From: Homarus americanus
Taxonomy: Eukaryota; Arthropoda; Malacostraca; Decapoda; Nephropidae
Direction of reading: 5' to 3'
Length of the DNA: 64,000 nt
Assembly: GCF_018991925.1 (NCBI RefSeq)
Contig: NW_024711869.1
Location: 1-64,000 of the forward strand
Shown here one piece after another: positions 1-12,679 of the stretch. The notes under the pieces are model-generated. The model was not told the origin of the DNA and searched no databases. It saw only the letters and a program-made list of their open reading frames with translations. Position 1 is the stretch's first letter; the number at the start of each line of letters is the position of its first letter. A program made the position numbers and the translations under genes.

Positions 1-198
1 CTGTTATACTTTAGAACAGTTACTCACTCTCATTCGCTTGAAGCTTAAAATCCGTCAGGTATCATAGATTGAAATTTTAACATCCGGCCCGGCCTGACCC
101 GACCTGACCCGACTGACCCGTACAATGAGGCAGACATAAACTTACTGTTCCTTGCGGCACTAGGAAGCTGCGTTGGATTGGCTTAAACGCCGACCGAC

Positions 199-309
199 GC
201 CTCTCTCCCTCACCAGCTTCTTCCTCCTTCTCTCCTCCCTCCTCCTTCCTTCCTCCTCCTTCTCTCCATCTCCTCCTTCCTTCCTCTTCCTGCCTCCTTC
301 CTTCTCTAG
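199..309. repeat. Pyrimidine-rich CTTCCTC tract
   Basis: Almost pure C/T on the plus strand with CTTCCT and CTCCTT words, ending in CTCTAG. It would serve as a polypyrimidine tract if transcribed rightward, but such tracts are common in this window, so this alone is weak evidence of splicing. Confidence 0.85.
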
Positions 310-516
310 AATAGATGGGGAGTTATTGGAACAATTATTAAGACCAGTGACAAGACAGGTTATTTAAAGACAGGGTTATTCACGGTAGTGTTATTAAGAC
401 AAAGAGTTATTATAATGATGCAGTAATATTGTTGTGTTCAAGTAATAGGAATGCGACCATACGTCAATATAGCTTATGTAAGAAGCCATTAATGTCTGTA
501 GCTAAATGTGACTTGG

Positions 517-520
<4 letters not shown>

Positions 521-558
<38 letters not shown>

Positions 559-604
559 TTATTATGTGTGTAGATGTTTGATTTGCACACACACACACAC
601 ACAA
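521..604. repeat. Inverted (TG)n / (CA)n pair
   Basis: A (TG)n run at 521-558 is followed, about 30 bases later, by a (CA)n run at 587-604. The two are complementary, so the segment can fold into a hairpin. Confidence 0.9.
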
Positions 605-760
605 ACACCTAACCACACTGACTCCACAATGCAAGGTGATCAAAATAGCCTGGCCCCCACCACTCAATCATCACCAGGCTGAGTGGAGCTAGAAGGTGTG
701 TCAGCCAGGTGGTGATGATGTTACCTGGCGTTCTCATTGGTGGAATAGGGCAGCTGAACC

Positions 761-828
761 AAGCCTAACCCAAACTAACATAACTTCTTAAACCTAATCT
801 AACCTAACCTTACTAGCCTAACCTAACG
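761..828 (-). repeat. Degenerate CCTAA (telomere-like) block
   Basis: Repeated CCTAA / TCTAA words read on the plus strand, i.e. TTAGG on the minus strand, the ancestral arthropod telomere unit. The block is short, imperfect and interstitial. Confidence 0.7.
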
Positions 829-1077
829 TGGTAAATCATGCCAGTGTTCATTCTCAAAGTTCTCAGAATTTAGTTAAGGTTCTGTGTATGACCTTGACCC
901 CGTGGCCTCGTGGGGAACGCACAGAAACAACGCAAAAATAAGTCATTATTACGCTCCATTGGGCACAGGGTTGTGAGTTACCCCAATGTTTCGTGTTTTT
1001 GTGTTTGCGTTTTATTTTTCTAGAAAAAAAGATGATGATGTTTGTGGTAGTTTATGTAATGAGCAGTAGAGTTGTAC

Positions 1078-1142
1078 TGATACTGCTACTACTACCACTA
1101 CTACTACTGCTACTGTTTCTGCTACCACCACCACCACCACCA
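1078..1142. repeat. Trinucleotide CTA/CTG/CCA array
   Basis: Runs of CTA and CTG triplets pass into a (CCA)n run near 1120-1142. Confidence 0.85.
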
Positions 1143-1325
1143 CTTGCTAACTGACAAAACTAATAACTCTTGCTCCTACAGGATATTTACAGAGGAAGGT
1201 GTGTATTTTGGCAATAACCAAAGTCCTGAAGGATATTAAAATATTTGAGAAGGATTCGATATGGGATTAGAATAATAAGATCAAACGTAATTTGATTAGT
1301 GGATGTCTGTACTGATAGATAGATG

Positions 1326-1364
1326 GCCAGACAGACAGCAGACAGACAGACAGACAGACAGACA
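1326..1364. repeat. (CAGA)n microsatellite
   Basis: About ten CAGA units. The same tetranucleotide recurs at 25.6, 35.0, 38.9 and 41.0 kb, and its complement at 18.7 and 24.0 kb. Confidence 0.95.
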
Positions 1365-1714
1365 TATGAACAGACAGACTAGATAGGTAGATTCCATTTG
1401 CAATCATACCAGCCATCTGCCCAATATACATTCACCCGATACTCTCCAACACTTAACATTCCAACATTTTCCATTAATTACCACAATGCTTATATGGGTT
1501 TAGTGAAGTTTTACTTCACCTTAGTTGGAACGAGATTTCGAGAGATGAGGTGAATTACTATCTCTATTTAGCATTTGGGTGAGCTATCTCTATCTTTAGG
1601 TATCTACAAATTGTCTGCTCTATCTGTAGTAGTGTGTATTGCATGATGTTGATGATGATATATGCATGTGTATATGTATGTATATGTAATAATAATAATG
1701 GCAACAACAATGTG

Positions 1715-1716
<2 letters not shown>

Positions 1717-1795
<79 letters not shown>
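1717..1795. repeat. (AAT)n microsatellite
   Basis: About 26 uninterrupted AAT units. Poly-Asn, poly-Tyr and poly-Ile frames over it are artefacts. Confidence 0.97.
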
Positions 1796-1797
<2 letters not shown>

Positions 1798-1992
1798 AAA
1801 GAATTTGAAAGCAGTGAAAGAGACATCGGTTTATCATTTCTTTCAGCCATTCCTTCAGATCCAGATAAGATTACCGATGTTTTTATCAATGAAAGATATA
1901 TTTTCTTAAACATCCTCTGACAAGTCCTGACAGATGTATTTTTTTTGATGACTAAAGTGAAATGAAAGTTTTTGTAGGGTAGAAAGTAAAAA

Positions 1993-1995
<3 letters not shown>

Positions 1996-2032
<37 letters not shown>

Positions 2033-2078
2033 CTCTCTCTCTCTCTCTCTTTCTCTCATCTCTATATCTCTCATCTCT
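1996..2078. repeat. (CT)n microsatellite, interrupted
   Basis: Two CT runs split by a few bases around 2030, followed by a decaying CT-rich tail to about 2095. Confidence 0.95.
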
Positions 2079-2104
2079 CTCTACTATCTATCCTTAGAAT
2101 CTCC

Positions 2105-2205
2105 TCTGAGAGACCTGGAGAGAGATGAGAGATCTGAGAACCTCAAACTTATCAGGGAAGTGTCTCATTTCTTGGGAGAGAGAGATGAGAGAAAGAAGAG
2201 CACAG

Positions 2206-2241
<36 letters not shown>

Positions 2242-2304
2242 AAGAGAGGGGCAGAGATGAAGACAGCGAGAGAGAGAGACAGAGATAGAGAGATAGAGAG
2301 AGAG
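2105..2304. repeat. GA-rich low-complexity tract
   Basis: GAGA and GAGAT words dominate. Directly upstream is the CT array, so the pair forms a purine/pyrimidine switch able to fold back. Confidence 0.85.
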
Positions 2305-2309
2305 TATAG

Positions 2310-2423
2310 TTAAGTTATTGGTATCTGAGGAAAACTGAGATTTGTTGTTATCTGGGTGGGGAGAAAGTGGATGTTGCCAATTGTTGCATCTCTTGCCCTC
2401 TTCCTCTCTGCCAGATCCTCCAA
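2310..2423 (-). CDS. Possible terminal exon (unknown protein)
   Basis: On the minus strand a long polypyrimidine tract (2424 to about 2600) ends in TTCTCTCAG, an excellent splice acceptor. It is followed by 37 open codons and TAA at 2312-2310. The peptide starts LEDLAERKRARD, rich in acidic and basic residues, and ends in a more neutral tail. The exon starts in phase 0, which matches the phase-0 end of the candidate exon at 5685-5873, giving an intron of about 3.3 kb. No GT suitable as a donor lies inside, so it can only be a last exon. Caution: a second minus frame is also open here, and pyrimidine tracts are everywhere in this window, so acceptor-like sites arise often by chance. No family recognised. 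Confidence 0.25.
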   Translation of the reverse strand: MEDLAERKRARDATIGNIHFLPTQITTNLSFPQIPIT

Positions 2424-2600
2424 CTGAGAGAAGAGGAAGATGAGAGGAGGGAGGAGAGGAGGAATAGATGATGAAGAGGAGATTCTTGATGCCGTGATGG
2501 GGAAAGGAGGAGGGAGGTATAGGTAGAACGAAGAAATAGAGAAAAGAATAGGATAAGGTGAGGAGAGAAGAGGGAGAGAAATTAAAGGGTACAATAATCT

Positions 2601-3756
2601 AGGTGTGAACATTTTAATCCACTGTATGTTTTAACATATGTTTGTATAAATTATAAACATAAAAGTACAAAAACACAACAGACTGAAACAAAAAACTATT
2701 GGTAGGTGGCATTAATAAAATGCTTCTAAACCTCTAACGGCAGGAACTCTCAGCTGTAAATTATTTTTAAAACTTTTGTACTTCTAGAAGCTATATTATG
2801 GTCCCTCTGGGTGCCAGATCATTTACATAGTAGTGGTAAACAGAAATGTTATTATTTTCATTCATTGTTACAGAAAATGGATAGCAAAACTTTGTTTTGC
2901 AGAGATTGAATTTTGTTATTTTTGAACGTGGTTGGACGGTCTGTGTGTCTGTTGCTCTGTGTTCCTGTTTCGCTGTCTGGATCTCTCTTTTATGTCTGTT
3001 GTTTTATCTTTCTCTCTCTCCTCTGTATGATATTTTCTGTATCTCTGTAATTATACCTGTAATATATTACGTTTTATTGACGTTAATATACGTACTACAA
3101 TAACTGTACTGGGTTTTGCTAATACCCATATATTTTGCTGTATATATAGACCTGTAACTATGGCTGTACCTGCAAAAACTGCAACACTGTATTTTATATG
3201 AAATGTCTTAAATGTCAACACACAAAAAGAACTAACTCTACTAACATAGACAGAATTCGTTTATCGTTCAGTAGTAATGGCTAGCTAGAGCCATATAATC
3301 CTTCCCAGGTGGCTTCACTTCTATACCTACTATCTCTGTGGGAAATCATCTCTAAGGATCCTTAAGAGTATCTCATATGTAAAAATAATCCCAAGACATC
3401 TGTTGGGTGGTATATGGAGACTCTTGAACCTCCGCATTTTTCTTAGGCTCAATTAGGGAAAGAAGCTCTCGTACTGGTGAGAGTCTTCTACTGTGGTCCT
3501 TGGGTCACGGGTGAATAAGTTTGGTTGATGTGTATGGGTGCTGCTGTGGGATTCTTCATACTTCTTCATATTTCATGCTCTTTCGTATCGACAGTCTATA
3601 CAGTAAGTCAGTTTCTTTTCGCGTGGTTTTTATGCGCTTTTTCTTTCGTTGCAGGGAAAAAATATCAACTTTGGCCAGATTATATAGAATAACGACATGA
3701 ACTTTAAGTTATTTTTTAAGGATGATTATTTGTGATGTAACAAGAAGTGTTTTAAA
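2601..3756. other. AT-rich unique stretch, no feature seen
   Basis: Non-repetitive, moderately AT-rich DNA. I see no open frame with splice context, no mobile-element signature and no RNA gene. A candidate intron (between 5685 and 2423 on the minus strand) would include it. Confidence 0.5.
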
Positions 3757-3870
3757 ATGTGTTGTCTCTATCAATTAATGGTCTGGGTCAGTCGTTTTGA
3801 AATTTGTTTACATACCTTAGCATTCTTTATTAGAAATGGAATTATAATTGAAATTGAAACTGGATTGGTA

Positions 3871-3871
<1 letters not shown>

Positions 3872-3934
<63 letters not shown>
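3872..3934. repeat. (CT)n microsatellite
   Basis: About 31 uninterrupted CT units, followed directly by the C-rich minisatellite. Confidence 0.97.
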
Positions 3935-3938
<4 letters not shown>

Positions 3939-3943
3939 GCCCA

Positions 3944-4255
3944 CACGCCTCATGGCCCCACCACGCCTCCCGCCCAGCACCTGCACCCCGCCCTCACCAC
4001 TTCCTGCACGCCCAGCCACAGACAGCACCACCACCCGCCCTCACCTTCCACACACCCCACACCACCCCACCCTCACCCTTCCTACCACCCCACCACCCCG
4101 CCCTCCACCACTTCCTGCACCCCGCCCAGCCACAGCAGCACCGCCACCCCCACCCTCACCCCACTTCTTGCACCACACCCCTGCCCCGCCCTCACACGCC
4201 CTGCCCCCACCCACCACGCCCCCGCCCTCACCACTTCCCTGCACCCGCCCTCCAT
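3944..4255. repeat. C-rich CCGCCCTCACCACTTCCTGC minisatellite
   Basis: Degenerate copies of the words CCGCCCTCACCACTTCC and CACCACGCC recur through about 310 bases. The unit length varies, with the clearest copies 30-40 bases apart. Frames on both strands stay open because the unit lacks stops (Pro/Thr/His-rich on plus, Gly-rich on minus), so they are not genes. Confidence 0.85.
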
Positions 4256-4305
4256 ACCCCTTTCTCGTTCTCTCAGCAGATAGGACCACTTCCCTCCACT
4301 TATGA

Positions 4306-4410
4306 GAGAGAGAGAGAGAGATGGATTCTATAAACAAAGAATAAGAATGAGAGAGATGGGTTAAGCAAAAGAGAATAAAGAGAATGAAGATAAGAGAATG
4401 AGAGAGCAGA
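4306..4410. repeat. GAGA-rich imperfect repeat
   Basis: A (GA)n run at 4306-4321 continues as GAATGAGAGA-like words. Confidence 0.75.
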
Positions 4411-4470
4411 TACTGTTGGATTGATCTATACCGCAAATTACCATCTGACTCCTCAACCAGTCTGGTGATA

Positions 4471-4490
4471 GTAGTATTATTAGTAGTAAT

Positions 4491-4553
<63 letters not shown>
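4471..4553. repeat. (TAG)n microsatellite
   Basis: About 22 uninterrupted TAG units from 4488, preceded by imperfect copies. A shorter relative lies at 4681-4692. Confidence 0.95.
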
Positions 4554-4554
<1 letters not shown>

Positions 4555-4747
4555 AAAAAAAAAGTAGTAATCGTTTTTATTTTACATTGGCCTCCAGCAA
4601 GTCTACGGACTTCATCACTATTCAACAAATCAGCCTCCCCAATAGCCACCCTCGCCGCCATTCATTCTTAAAATTAAATAGTAGTAGTAGTACGTAGAAG
4701 TAGTTGATCAGGCTTCCTCCTCTAATCTTCACAACCCCTCTGGTGGG

Positions 4748-4975
4748 ATGGGACCAAGTGCAAGATGTTTCTACGCCAGACTCATGGAGGTGATCTCTCA
4801 GAAGAAGCAACGCCCAAGTTATTTTACAGCCTGGATGAGATGTCGACTATCTTCTCTCTCTCCTTCGGTCAACCTTTGCTCTACCTCAGGAACGGAAGCA
4901 CACAACTCCATTATGAACATTTGCACTATGAGATACACGTCACTGAATGCCACATGATCACATCAAATTACAGAA
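4748..4975 (+). pseudogene. Degenerate C-terminal remnant, probably of a mobile-element ORF
   Basis: Two overlapping plus frames carry a continuous protein-like signal split by a frameshift near 4850: first MGPSARCFYARLMEV with a WMRCRLS motif, then in a neighbouring frame a serine/leucine segment and MRYTS / EIHVTECH-like endings. I recall WxRCRLSFxLLRSxxCLRG-type endings from repetitive proteins annotated in decapods and other invertebrates, but I cannot name the family. The frameshift and the following stops show it is broken. A (TAG)n block just upstream and AT-rich DNA after it give no clear element ends. An unrelated gene remnant remains possible. Confidence 0.35.
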
Positions 4976-5384
4976 TAGGATAGCTACTTATATTAGAATA
5001 TTTAATATTAAGGCAATAAAATAATTTGCAAAAGGTGTAGCTAATAAAGCTAAACCATTTAATAATAAAAAAGTAGTAGTAGTAGTAGTAGTAATGATGG
5101 TATTGGTCATGGTGGTAGTGGTAATAAAAATTTTAGTGATTATAATTAGTAACAGTATGTAACATTAATAATGGTTTGTAATTGTAATAAGTGGTAGTGA
5201 TAGTGGTTGAGGTGATTCAGCCACCCCAAGAACACCACCACCATAACCCCTCCCGGTCTACCCCAGAACCCCTTTCATCACCTCCCCAGAGAATCATGTC
5301 TTATCTACCTTATTATAGCTAAATAATATCTTTCTATAATCATCATCCCATTGTATTTAATACAACACAACTTTAGAAACACAA

Positions 5385-5645
5385 AAATCCCTCTCTTACC
5401 CAGAAATCCCACCATAACCCCAGAAATCCTCCATAACCCCAGAAATCCCACCATCCCAATCCCAATATAACCCCAGAAATCCCCACTATACCAGAAATCT
5501 CACCTAAGAAATCTCACTATAACCTCAGAAATCCACCATAACCCCAAATCCCTATCACCCCAGAAATCCTAAAACCCCAAAAGATCCCAGAAAACCCCCA
5601 CAAATCCAGAAAATCCACAGAAACAGAAAATCATAAATCCCAAAA
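5385..5645. repeat. Degenerate AACCCCAGAAATCC minisatellite
   Basis: The word CCCCAGAAATCC or close variants repeats with a variable 14-30 base spacing. The same word family recurs at 28630-28850. Confidence 0.8.
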
Positions 5646-5684
5646 TAATCCCCAGTTAACGTCCCTGAGTCGTGGTTCACCTAC

Positions 5685-5873
5685 CTTAACAGTATTAGCA
5701 GAGTATAGTCTCTTCTCGTCGTCATCAGAGTCAATCAGACGCCTATGCCTCCCGTGATCATCTGCTCCTGATAAGTTCATCTGCATTCTGTACTGCCTCT
5801 GTGTGTCTTGCCTCTGACCACCACCTCCACCGTCCTTACCACAAACACCTTCACTTTCTCTCTTGGAATTTTC
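5685..5873 (-). CDS. Candidate internal coding exon, unknown protein (partial gene)
   Basis: Of the six frames only one minus-strand frame stays open over the whole 189 bases (63 codons). On the minus strand it is preceded by an acceptor-like AACTTTCTAACTCCCAG and ends in AAG|GTAGGT, a usable splice donor, so the exon is in phase 0 at both ends. The peptide begins ENSKRESEG, has a five-glycine run, then QRQDTQRQYRMQM, and ends with an acidic cluster DSDDDEKRLYSANTVK. This charged, low-hydrophobicity composition would suit a disordered cytoplasmic or nuclear segment. The acceptor has only a moderate pyrimidine tract and the start could lie some codons upstream (in-frame TGA near 5917). A GTAAGG inside the exon could act as an alternative donor. 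I do not recognise a family. The next exon downstream may be 2310-2423. Confidence 0.42.
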
Positions 5874-5899
5874 CTGGGAGTTAGAAAGTTGATGTGTGT

Positions 5900-7430
<1,531 letters not shown>

Positions 7431-7484
7431 AACCTTGTCCTGCTGACCGGCCCACTGTTGAATGTTTGGCCCGTGTTAAAGGGT

Positions 7485-7712
7485 CACTGGGGCCTTGAGG
7501 TAGATGTGGCCGTGTATGGCCCTCGAGGAAGTGTGGCCATCTATGTCCCGAACGTAGATGCGGCCTTCTGTAGCCCTCAGATGTGGCCCACAGGAAAGTA
7601 TGGCCCTCAAGCAGGTGTGGCCTTCTATAGCCCTCAAGCAGATGATGGCCCTCTGTAGCCCTTGGGTGTGGCCCTGAGGTAAGTACAGCCTTCTGTAGCC
7701 CTCACCCCATGT
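7485..7712. repeat. Degenerate GGCCTTCTGTAGCCCTCA minisatellite
   Basis: Copies of GGCCTTCTGTAGCCCTCA or TGGCCCTCAAGCAGGTG recur every 25-35 bases, about eight units. Both strands show short open frames over it, which reflect the unit. Confidence 0.8.
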
Positions 7713-7930
7713 CACTCTAGAAAGAAAAAAAATGCATCAGAATTATTTTTCGACACAATAAGACCGGATTTTCTTTTAAATATTCCCCCAAAACCTTATT
7801 GAAAATTTTCAAACAAATAAAAATATATATTTGAATAACCTGATTTAATTCATTCTCAGGAAAATATTAACAACATCACAAGTATAGATAATAAATAAAT
7901 AAAATAAATAAAGTGGGTTTTCTTATTTTA

Positions 7931-7932
<2 letters not shown>

Positions 7933-7990
<58 letters not shown>

Positions 7991-8109
7991 ATTGGTGAGA
8001 AGGAGATCAACAAAGGTGAGACAATAGTGGGTATGAATACAATGTTTTGATGGCCCTACTGAAATGTATCCACTGTTCAGTCTCTCTCTCTCTCTCTCTC
8101 TCTCCTCTC

Positions 8110-8150
<41 letters not shown>

Positions 8151-8220
8151 TCTATATATATTTTCATTTCTCTTTTCTATCTCTCTATTTCTCTTTCCTT
8201 TTCCTCTCTCTCTCACTCCT
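7933..8220. repeat. Two (CT)n arrays with CT-rich spacer
   Basis: (CT)n runs at about 7933-7987 and 8080-8146 flank a 90-base unique segment. The second run decays into CT-rich DNA to 8220. Confidence 0.93.
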
Positions 8221-8380
8221 TATTTGCCCCCCAAGGACCCTACATTATCTACTTTCTCTCACTCTTCCTCCTCCTCCTCCACCCTATTTCCCCATTCTTC
8301 TTCCTTTCCTTTTATTCTCCCACTCCTCCACCTCTCCACTCCCTCCTCTCCCCCCTCTCTATCCCCCCCCACCCCGGAGA

Positions 8381-8510
8381 GGACCAAGCCAATTTGATGC
8401 CAATTCAAGATTGGGACAGAGACCAACTGCAATACCACAGTCTCTGTCTGCCTATGAGAGAGAAGACAAGGGACATATATGCTTCTAGCCAAGACATTGC
8501 CCTCAGCCAT

Positions 8511-8512
<2 letters not shown>
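8381..8512. other. Unique segment open on both strands, coding status unclear
   Basis: Between C-rich DNA and the (CA)n array one plus frame (DQANLMPIQDWDRDQLQ...) and one minus frame (MAEGNVLARSIYVPCLL...) are both open and both look protein-like. Because the two strands give equally good readings and no donor follows on the plus strand, I do not call a gene here. Confidence 0.3.

Positions 8513-8580
<68 letters not shown>
8512..8580. repeat. (CA)n microsatellite
   Basis: About 33 CA units without interruption. Confidence 0.97.
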
Positions 8581-8581
<1 letters not shown>

Positions 8582-8622
8582 CAGTTTCCATCACTGGCTC
8601 TTAATTTTATTGATGGGAATGA

Positions 8623-8760
8623 GTGATGGGAAGGAAGGAGAAGAAATGAAAGAGCGGGAGAAGAGAGGAAGAGATGTGGAGATGGAGGAGAAGAGAGGGA
8701 GAGAGAAGGATGAGTGGAGGGAGAAAGGAAGAAAGGAGGAGGAAGAGGAGGAGGATGAGG
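8623..8760. repeat. GA/GGA-rich purine tract
   Basis: Purine-rich GAGGAGAAGAGAGG words, nearly free of pyrimidines on the plus strand. Confidence 0.85.
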
Positions 8761-8817
8761 TCAGGAAGATTAATTGTTTACCCTTTCTAATTTCCTTATT
8801 GCAAGATTTCCTAAACA

Positions 8818-8975
<158 letters not shown>

Positions 8976-9099
8976 ACAAATGAACCAGATTCAGGTTGGA
9001 CTCGACCATGGTTCTGAAGCAGTGAGTCGACTAAGTGAATCCTCATCCTCAGCATTACGTTACGATACATCATGAACCGAATCAAGTTTTCTCATCAGG

Positions 9100-10030
9100 G
9101 TTAGTGAATCACAGATCTTCAACCATCAGAGGAAAGTAATTCATGAATCGTCAACCATCAGAACTGAGTCATGAATCTTCAAACATCAGCAGTAAGTGAA
9201 TCATGAATCTTCAACTATCATAATATATGTGAAAAAAATAACTATAGGGGTTAATTAGTTAAAATAAACAAAATATCTAAAATAAGTCGTGGGTATAAGT
9301 GTTTGGTCGATGTACTGTCTCTATACGGCGTTCAAATTCAACCGAGACAATGCTTCGAATCTCGCACCTGAAGCTATTGAACTAGCCGTGACGTGTGAAT
9401 GATGTATGATAATTTATACATAGGAAAATAACACTTATCGCGTATATGTATCTGACAGAATGAATTGTTTCCATGAATATTTAGATCAAGTGTCTCGACT
9501 CGTGGTTCAGAGGCGGATGAAACAGTGTTCGACATCCCTCATCGGAGCGTTATGATAAACCCTAATAAATTCCTATCTCGAAAATAATCGCCCTGGTTGA
9601 CAAATGAATGAACCATTTCTATGAATATATAAATCCATTGTCTCGGGTCACGGTTCAGAGGTAGATTCATTGAAATCTCTCTGCGGAATTCACTTTACAG
9701 ATAAAATTATAAATTCACTTTTTAGCATTTTTTTTAATAGTTATCTATCTCTGACAACGTGTTTAGGTGTTCTCTAAATAGTCTAGAATCATCGGCTCAA
9801 CCTGTGATTCAAAATTGCCGATGCATCATTTTGGATCATTAACCCAAGTTATGAACCAATAACCCACCATTCCAAACCTCTTATCTAGAGTTTCGATCCA
9901 TTAACTGAGCTTTAAACCAATAACCCACTGTTGCAAACCCTTTATATAGAGTTCCGATCCAATAAACCATGAATTTGAACCACTAATCCACTGTTTTGGA
10001 CCATTTAGACTCACCCTTTCGAACCATCCA
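9100..10030. repeat. Region of old, diverged tandem repeats
   Basis: Three nested patterns are visible. 9100-9225: about four copies of a 35-40 base unit around GAATCTTCAACCATCAG. 9458-9830: copies of a roughly 150-base unit around GTCTCGACTCGTGGTTCAGAGG, starting near 9458, 9604 and 9760. 9850-10020: a 64-base unit starting AACCAATAACCCAC at about 9852 and 9915 with a weaker third copy. All copies are diverged, so these arrays are old. Confidence 0.6.
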
Positions 10031-10299
10031 CCTGAATTGCCACAAAAATAAGATTAAACTGTAACACTTTGCATCCTTTTCAAATAAAAGTTATGAAGAT
10101 TTATATCAGAAGAATAAACTGCTTCTAGGAATCTCAAGTCACCCACTGTCGTGTCGGTGGCTCAAAACTTCCTGTCTTCAAGGCTTTTCTGGAAGCTTCA
10201 TATCCACAAATATGAGTTACCTGTAAGTTATGTCTCAAGATGTGGAATTTTATCTTACGACACAAGTAATATTTTCCTCAGATATTTGTCGGGTTGTTT

Positions 10300-10800
10300 T
10301 TAGATACTGTTGTTGTTGTTGTAGTGGTTGTTTTTGCTGTTGTTGTTTGTTTATTTGTTGTAGTGGTTGTTGTTGTTATAGTGGTGGTGGTGGTTGTTGT
10401 TGTTGTTGTTGTTGTAGTGGTGGTAGTGGTTTTGTTGTTGTTGTTATTGTTGTTGTTGTTGTTGTTGTTGTTGTTTTGTTGTTGTTGTTGTTGTAGTGGT
10501 TGTTGTTATAATAGTGGTGGTGTTGGTTGTTGTTGTTGTTGTTGTAGTGGTGGTAGTGGTTGTTGTTGTTGTTGTTGTCTGTCGTGGTTGTTGTTGGTTG
10601 TTGTTGTTGTAGTGGTTGTTGTTGTTGTTGTTGTTGTTGTAGTGGTTGTTGTTATAGTGGTGGTGGTGGTTGTTGTTGTTGTTGTAGTGGTGGTAGTGGT
10701 TGTTGTTGTTGTTGTTATTGTCGTGGTTGTTGTTGTTGCTGTTGTTGTAGTGGTGGTGGTTGTTGTTGTTGTTGTTTTTGTTGTAGTTTTATTGCTTTGT
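10300..10800. repeat. (TTG)n array with GTAGTGG interruptions
   Basis: Long (TTG)n runs broken at fairly regular distances by GTAGTGGTGG or TATAGTGG segments, giving a compound array of about 500 bases. Poly-Val, poly-Leu and poly-Cys frames are artefacts. Confidence 0.97.
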
Positions 10801-10914
10801 TATTTAAGTTGATGTGTTGTGGCGACAGCTTCTACACCTAAAACAAATTCACTCTTAGGTGTTATAGACCGGCCATCCTCGTTTACGAGGGCACCATTAT
10901 TAATAATATTACTT

Positions 10915-11317
<403 letters not shown>

Positions 11318-11391
11318 TTATTTCAACCTGTCAACGAATTAATATAATAAACATATATTTTCCTACAGACAACAAAAAGACATTGAGAAGA

Positions 11392-12010
11392 GAAAGAAGA
11401 GTGAGACAGATAAACAGACGAATAAAGACACATTGAGACAGAGACACAGAAAGGAGACAATAAGACTGACAGAAGAGAGGTTGTTAGAGAGAGAGTTAGA
11501 GAGAGAGAGAGCTCGGTGGTTCTGGTCTGGAGTTTATGGCTTACACTATGTCCTCTGGCCTTAATGGGGGGGGCAGGGGTGATGGGGAGGGTACTGGGAG
11601 GGAAGGTGAGGCAGGGGTGATGGGGAGGGGTGCTGGGAGGGAAAAGAGGAGGGCAGGGGGAGTGGGAGGGGGGTACTGAGGTGAACCTATAGAGAATGGC
11701 GTCAACAGACAAACTATTTAGCTGACAGGGAAAAAAATTGTCACTGGTTTTTCGTGGTCTTTCCTTCAACTTTCTGGGAAGAGTGAGAGAGTGAGAGTGA
11801 AGGAAACAGCTGGGAGAGGGAGGAAGAATTGGAGGTGAGAGTAGAGAGGAATGGGTGAGAGGAGAGTGGGGTGAGAGAGATAGGAGGGAGAGTGAGAAGG
11901 AGAGGAAGGAGAGTTGGAGGAGAGAAACAGAAGAGGTGGGAAACAGTGAAGGGAGAGATGAAAGCGCGGAGGGATAGAGTAGTGGCAGCAGTGAGGGTAA
12001 CAGAGAGAAG
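11392..12010. repeat. Purine-rich tract with a G-rich minisatellite
   Basis: GAGA-rich DNA surrounds a G-rich part at about 11567-11680, where GGCAGGGGTGATGGGGAGGG is present twice about 50 bases apart. Multiple runs of three or more G suggest G-quadruplex potential. Confidence 0.8.
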
Positions 12011-12139
12011 AGACGGAGGGAGGAATTTAGTGACAGTATTTAAAGACAAAAAATGGTCTTATGGAACAGAGAATAATTACGGACTACCATCATTCACCCC
12101 CCCACAAAACACATCATAGGGAGCTGCTGTAGAATATGT

Positions 12140-12392
12140 TATGGGGAGGAGATGGGGAGCTTAAGACGCCTGGAAATGGGGAGAATATGTGTGGGACCTT
12201 GCTTGAGAGGTTGGTGTTGGTTAGGAGGTGTGGGGAAGCTATGGTGGGGATCATGTAGGGAATTTAGTGAAGAGATAGTGACTTGTTATGGTGTTGATGG
12301 TATGTGTGTGATGATGGTATGGTGGGGGATAAGGAAGGTGGTCTAGGTCATGAGTATAGTGAGGTGGTAGTAGTGTAGTGGTTATGTGTGTT

Positions 12393-12427
<35 letters not shown>

Positions 12428-12440
12428 GGTGGTGATGCCG
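12140..12440. repeat. GT/GGT-rich low-complexity region ending in (TAG)n-(GGT)n
   Basis: G/T-rich words lead into (TAG)n at about 12390-12417 and (GGT)n at 12417-12434. Confidence 0.75.
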
Positions 12441-12679
12441 TGGTACTGTTGGCGGTGGTGACAGTAGTAATGGAAGCCAGGCATAAAGGGAAATGACACA
12501 GGAAATCAAATGTCAGAGTAAAGAGACGATAAATTCTTGGAAGGTGAAGTAATATGGGAAGATGCGGACGTGGAGATAGATGAAGAGAGGAATAACAGTG
12601 TAGGGAAGAAGAGAGAAGAAGAAAGAAGAGAGAATAACAGAAGGATAACAAAAATAAAAAAATAACACCCACATTCCCC

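Noticed and set aside
310..367. Short open stretch IDGELLEQLLRPVTRQ after a pyrimidine tract
   Set aside because: Only 16-18 codons. The acceptor comes from a low-complexity tract and the donor is weak. Chance expectation is high here.
9340..9380. CTTCGAATCTC word considered as a tRNA B box
   Set aside because: No matching A box or cloverleaf around it. It lies in the diverged repeat region.
10120..10270. Minus-strand open stretch reading VTHICGYEASRKALKTG
   Set aside because: It overlaps a diverged copy of the 150-base repeat and has no good acceptor. A chance frame is likely.
11700..11745. Acceptor-like TTTTTTTCCCTGTCAG on the minus strand with a 35-base open piece
   Set aside because: Donor TATAG|GTTCAC is poor and the following frame is a minisatellite. 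No partner exon.
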